Assembly: GCA_031379035.1 (NCBI GenBank)
Contig: JANNEU010000046.1
Span: forward strand, 1-9,929
Reading direction: 5' to 3'
Length of the DNA: 9,929 nt
Origin: JABFRJ01 sp031379035
Lineage (GTDB): Bacteria; Pseudomonadota; Alphaproteobacteria; Rhizobiales; Hyphomicrobiaceae
In this document: in pieces, positions 7,301 to 9,929 of the stretch
Position numbering within the stretch: the stretch's first letter is position 1
How the letters are laid out: each line of letters starts with the position of its first letter
Notes under the pieces: model-generated
Database searches by the model: none
What the model saw: the letters and a program-made list of their open reading frames with translations, nothing else
What the model was told of the DNA's origin: nothing
Made by a program: the position numbers and the translations under genes

Positions 7301-7892
7301 GGACACGAAAGAGCGCGATGATCGTCGCTGCGACGACAAAGACGCAAAGGATAACCTTTGAGACAAGCTCCATGGCACCCTCGATCAGAAGGGCATGGAC
7401 GATGCTGGAAACAACGACCACCACCGACACGGCATTGTGCACGATGCGCCAAGCCGCGTATCGCATCCCTGACCTTGACCGGATCGCGACCAGGAGCGCG
7501 GTCAAAACCGCACTCCACAGCCCGATAACGCCATAAACAGAAAAAGAGTTTGGCGCGACCAGCAGGAGGGCATCGACGGTATCGTCTGGACTGTAGAAGT
7601 AGAGACCGACGACATGCATCACAACGGCAGCCACAATCATGATGCCGACCCAGCGATGCCAGCGCCGAGCAACAAGAATGGATGGCCCCGGAAGTAAACC
7701 TGCCGCCAGCATGGGCTGGACGAGCAAGAGAGCAAGCGCCACGACCCCCGCCATTGCACCAAAAATTCCTATGGCTTCCCGGCTGGCTTGCAGAGGGTTC
7801 GCCGCCGCAAGCAAGACTGGGACTAGAAGGCCGGCGGCCAGCAGCAACCACACCAGCATCGCCGTTATCCGCCTCCATGCAGGCAGTTTCAC
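7269..7892 (-). CDS. Diheme ferric-reductase-like integral membrane protein
   Basis: A 207-residue, very hydrophobic inner-membrane protein of the ferric reductase-like transmembrane family (as in MsrQ and the membrane part of NOX/FRE). About six transmembrane segments are visible (residues 10-30, 42-65, 79-99, 118-137, 150-170, 177-195). Two helices each carry two histidines 14 residues apart: His79/His93 (RRWHRWVG...VMHVVG) and His152/His166 (WRIVHNAV...IVHALL). This is the pattern that ligates two stacked b hemes in this superfamily. No FAD or NAD(P)H domain follows, so it would pass electrons between quinone or another donor and a periplasmic partner. It starts with GTG 7892, 11 bases after the stop of the TAT-exported gene, hence an operon. 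The ribosome site is weak; ATG 7859 is an alternative that removes the basic N-terminal segment. Confidence 0.82.
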   Translation of the reverse strand: MKLPAWRRITAMLVWLLLAAGLLVPVLLAAANPLQASREAIGIFGAMAGVVALALLLVQPMLAAGLLPGPSILVARRWHRWVGIMIVAAVVMHVVGLYFYSPDDTVDALLLVAPNSFSVYGVIGLWSAVLTALLVAIRSRSGMRYAAWRIVHNAVSVVVVVSSIVHALLIEGAMELVSKVILCVFVVAATIIALFRVHARRRPSTDV

Positions 7893-7903
7893 AGGAAACG
7901 AGC

Positions 7904-8395
7904 CTACGCCAGCACGAAATGGGCTTGCACGCTGGTATCACTTTTGGTCGCGAGCAGCGGCCTAAGAAAGACCGTCTCAAACGCTCCATCGTCATAGGCC
8001 AAATGCGCATGAGGCTGGCCAAAATTCGGCGTGATCTGCGACATCTCTAGACGGAAGCCGCCGGTGGCATCGGTCAGCACGCTGCCGCGATTCGTGGGTT
8101 CGCGTTCACCACCCCGTTCCGTCGAGGCCCAGATCTGAATGCGGATATTGGCCAATTGATCGCCCGATCCGGCGCGACGCACCGTTCCGGAAACAATAAA
8201 CCCCTTGCCGAGATTTTCGACCAGTGGTGCCTTTGCGATGTAGTTGTTGATGCCCCCGGGCATCGACTTGGTCGGCAACAAGGGAGCGGCCGCCATGGCC
8301 GTCGTTAGAACGCCGCCGGGTGCCTTGATCAGAAACGCGCCGCACACGCCTGCGCCGAAAATCAGAGAACGGCGGCTTACGATGATATCTGTCAT
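7904..8395 (-). CDS. TAT-exported protein with intradiol-dioxygenase-like fold
   Basis: A 163-residue protein with a twin-arginine signal: SRRSLIFGAG at 7-16, a hydrophobic stretch to about 30, and likely cleavage after AMA near residue 35. The mature part resembles the beta-sandwich of intradiol ring-cleavage dioxygenases: VSGTVRRAGSGDQLANIRIQIW (68-89, split here), VLTDATGGFRLEM (106-118) and GQPHAHLAY (126-134). In the true enzymes non-heme iron is held by two Tyr and two His. Here His129 and His131 match the HxH pair, but only two tyrosines exist (Tyr52, Tyr134) and neither sits where the RYRH or YPW tyrosine belongs. It may therefore bind metal differently or be non-catalytic. TAT export suggests it folds with cofactor in the cytoplasm. 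ATG 8395 is preceded by GAGG about 10 bases upstream. First gene of the operon with the diheme membrane protein. Confidence 0.8.
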   Translation of the reverse strand: MTDIIVSRRSLIFGAGVCGAFLIKAPGGVLTTAMAAAPLLPTKSMPGGINNYIAKAPLVENLGKGFIVSGTVRRAGSGDQLANIRIQIWASTERGGEREPTNRGSVLTDATGGFRLEMSQITPNFGQPHAHLAYDDGAFETVFLRPLLATKSDTSVQAHFVLA

Positions 8396-8996
8396 CTTGA
8401 TCGTTCCTCAGACTGAACTGGCGCAATCGTGTCACTTTGCGGCCCCGCATGACGCCGACAAGAGTTACGACGTTTCTGGTTTGCAAGGACCGCTTGGGCA
8501 GCGCCACGGATACTAAATTAGGGTAGCGTGCTATGTCGAGATTGTGCAACAGGCACAGGTCGCTTGGGACTTCAATTTTTTGTCAGCGATGCCACCTCCG
8601 TGACTGATCACAGTCTGCCAAACCTCACTCTCTGTGGTACTGCTTGAGGGCTGCTTGTGCAGACACCACGCTCGCCTCGGCGTAACTGACTGGGCGCAGA
8701 TTAGAACAATTGGACGCGCAGAAGCGCGCATTGCAGGCGCGGTTCAGCAAACAGGAGCGGGCACGATGGCAGGCTCCCAACTTCGGGGCGGAAGTTGCAC
8801 CGGATCGCCTGTCAAGTATCGACGCATGATCAACGCAATCCGTAGGCTGCATTGCAGCCATCGCGATGCGATCCAAGCGGCACTTGCCGCGCTATCCCGG
8901 ATCGAAGCCCGAAGGGCCGAGACGCGTTTCAGCGGCTCAGTTCACGAGAGCAGGTCCGCAACTCACCTGAACTGAACCTCACCTATTTCACAGTCC
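8396..8996. other. Intergenic stretch of about 600 bases without a supported gene
   Basis: Lies between the toxin frame's end and the TAT-protein gene. Open frames of up to 113 codons exist on both strands, but their products are rich in Arg, Cys and Ser, match nothing I recognise and lack good ribosome sites. Possible signals: a perfect palindrome GACTG-ATCA-CAGTC at 8602-8615; a palindrome GGCTGCA-T-TGCAGCC at 8845-8859 next to CATCGCGATG at 8859-8868; and, on the minus strand, TTGCAC (8549-8544) and TACCCT (8525-8520) with 18 bases between, a weak promoter candidate for the TAT-protein operon that would leave a leader of about 115 bases. Confidence 0.45.
8602..8615. promoter_or_regulatory. 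Short perfect palindrome upstream of the TAT-protein operon
   Basis: GACTG (8602-8606), ATCA, CAGTC (8611-8615): a perfect 5-base inverted repeat with a 4-base centre, roughly 205 bases before the ATG of the TAT-exported gene and just upstream of the weak promoter candidate. It could be an activator site; palindromes this short also arise by chance. Confidence 0.2.
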
Positions 8997-9890
8997 TTAT
9001 TGCCAACGGCCCTGCTTCCACCGGCCAATGTCTTCGACCTTGAGTAGTGGCAGCAGAAACTCGCGCAGCCCGACAACCAGATCGGCCAATTCTGCCGGCA
9101 CACCGGGCGCTGCGTTACGCTTCACGAACGCTCACCATGAAACGGCCCTGGCGGCAACAAACGCATCGGACAACCCTGCGGGCAGGCCGTCCGGGAGGGG
9201 TGTCTGGCGACGGGCGAAAGTGTTGCGGACGGCCTCGGCCAGCAGCACATATTGCAGATCGAAGTTCTGCGCGATGCACCAAAGATCGTAGAAATCCTTG
9301 AGCCGCGTGTTGGCAAGACCAAGTGCGACCATGGCCTCAAACTTTTCGGCGATGACGGTTTCGACGGGATAGGCTTTAATAATGGGAGCGGGCCGGTCTG
9401 GCAGCAACACCGGGTACGTGATGTCGACCGGCGCTGGCGTCACGGCATCGCCGAAGCCGATGTCGACCTGAATGGCGATCTGTGCCTTGTCGATCGCGGC
9501 GGTCGTCTTCACACGCAGACCGCCATGCGCTTCATCGCTGCGAATTTTGGACACCTGAAGACCGCTGACATCGAACACCACGCCGTCATCGTCGACGGCC
9601 GCATCACAGATCGTGCGGAACGTCGGCATGACCTGATCAATGGATCGATTGCCGGCACCGAGCAGATCAAGATCGCGGGTGGGCCTGAAAGGATCCGCGA
9701 CCCAGGTCGCAAACAGCATGGCGCCCTTCAAGACGAAGAGGTCACGCTCCGGCGACAGGCTGAGGCGGTACAGCAGGCGCTCAATGGTATAGCGCGTGAG
9801 CAGGATCTGAAAGTCGGTGCCGGACTGTTCGGCCCGCTTGAGCAACTGTGCGCGCACCGAGGCACCGACGTTGCGTGGTTTATTCGCCAT
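8997..9890 (-). pseudogene. AbiEii-family nucleotidyltransferase toxin, interrupted by an in-frame TGA
   Basis: Toxin half of a type IV (AbiE-like) toxin-antitoxin system; such toxins are nucleotidyltransferases that arrest growth, including during phage infection. From ATG 9890 the frame runs 252 codons to TGA 9132-9134. Motifs: FVLKGAMLF (52-60) and TRDLDLLG (71-78; Asp73, Asp75) form the catalytic KG...DxD site; QVDIGFGD (141-148) supplies the third acidic residue; ETVIAEKFEAM...RLKDFYDLW (177-204) is the conserved C-half motif. After the TGA the same frame continues AFVKRNAAPGVP...ELADLVVGLREFLLPLL for 44 codons to TAA 8997-8999, which is the usual end of the family and gives the usual length of about 297. 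Relatives read W-R-A/x-F here, so CGA to TGA is the simplest cause. The catalytic part is intact; the truncated product may be inactive, unstable or still functional. It overlaps the upstream antitoxin gene. Confidence 0.85.
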
Positions 9891-9929
9891 CGGCCACCAG
9901 GGCGGTCAGATATGGTTCAAGCACGGACC
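9880..9929 (-). CDS. C-terminal end of an upstream gene, probably the AbiEi-type antitoxin
   Basis: The last 15 codons of a frame entering from the window edge, reading SVLEPYLTALVADGE and stopping at TAA 9882-9880. It overlaps the toxin start (ATG 9890) by 11 bases in another frame, a tight overlap typical of translationally coupled antitoxin-toxin pairs, where the antitoxin gene comes first. Known AbiEii-like toxins are usually preceded by an AbiEi antitoxin with an N-terminal winged-helix DNA-binding domain that represses its own operon. Only the tail is visible, so the identity rests on position. Confidence 0.5.
   Translation of the reverse strand, partial: SVLEPYLTALVADGE

Noticed and set aside
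8106..8549. A 147-codon minus-strand frame overlapping the start of the TAT-exported gene
   Set aside because: It shares DNA with the well-supported exported protein in another frame, and its Arg-rich product resembles nothing known.
8634..8975. A 113-codon plus-strand frame (GTG start) in the 600-base gap
   Set aside because: No family resemblance, no Shine-Dalgarno, and overlapped by an equally open minus-strand frame; neither looks selected.

Overview
The window is a GC-rich bacterial chromosomal segment. It most likely comes from an alphaproteobacterium, perhaps Hyphomicrobiales; this is an inference from the protein style (GlyS N-terminus, TAT-exported small enzyme) and from REP-like palindromes resembling those scattered through Bradyrhizobium/Rhodopseudomonas genomes. 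No tRNA, rRNA or CRISPR array was found. Almost every gene is on the minus strand; the only confident plus-strand gene is a GNAT acetyltransferase.

Layout, left to right. (1) 1-1815, minus: glyS, the glycyl-tRNA synthetase beta subunit, with its C-terminus cut off by the window edge. (2) 1816-2339: about 520 bases without an intact gene, holding a probable IS21-family istB remnant. (3) 2340-3782, minus: an amidase-signature hydrolase with a complete Ser-cisSer-Lys triad. (4) 3783-4079: an intergenic stretch with two 30-base REP-like palindromic units in opposite orientation. (5) 4080-6116, minus: a cytoplasmic molybdopterin/4Fe-4S oxidoreductase with no partner subunit nearby. (6) 6117-6514: a divergent spacer with a perfect CAAAAT-N7-ATTTTG palindrome. 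(7) 6515-7048, plus: a RimJ/RimL-type GNAT acetyltransferase. (8) 7130-8395, minus: a compact operon of a TAT-exported protein with an intradiol-dioxygenase-like fold, a diheme ferric-reductase-type membrane protein, and perhaps a small exported peptide. (9) 8396-8996: about 600 bases with no gene I can support. (10) 8997-9929, minus: the end of a probable AbiEi-type antitoxin gene overlapping an AbiEii-family nucleotidyltransferase toxin gene. The toxin reading frame is interrupted by an in-frame TGA; its conserved C-terminal tail continues in the same frame for 44 more codons.

The genes do not form one pathway. glyS is housekeeping; the rest looks like an accessory neighbourhood, with an IS relic, REP-like repeats and a decaying toxin-antitoxin module. 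The most interesting candidate system is the two-gene unit at 7269-8395. Its layout (TAT-exported soluble protein plus small diheme membrane protein with no flavin domain) parallels MsrP-MsrQ, but the exported partner has a dioxygenase-like fold in which the usual iron-binding tyrosines cannot be located.
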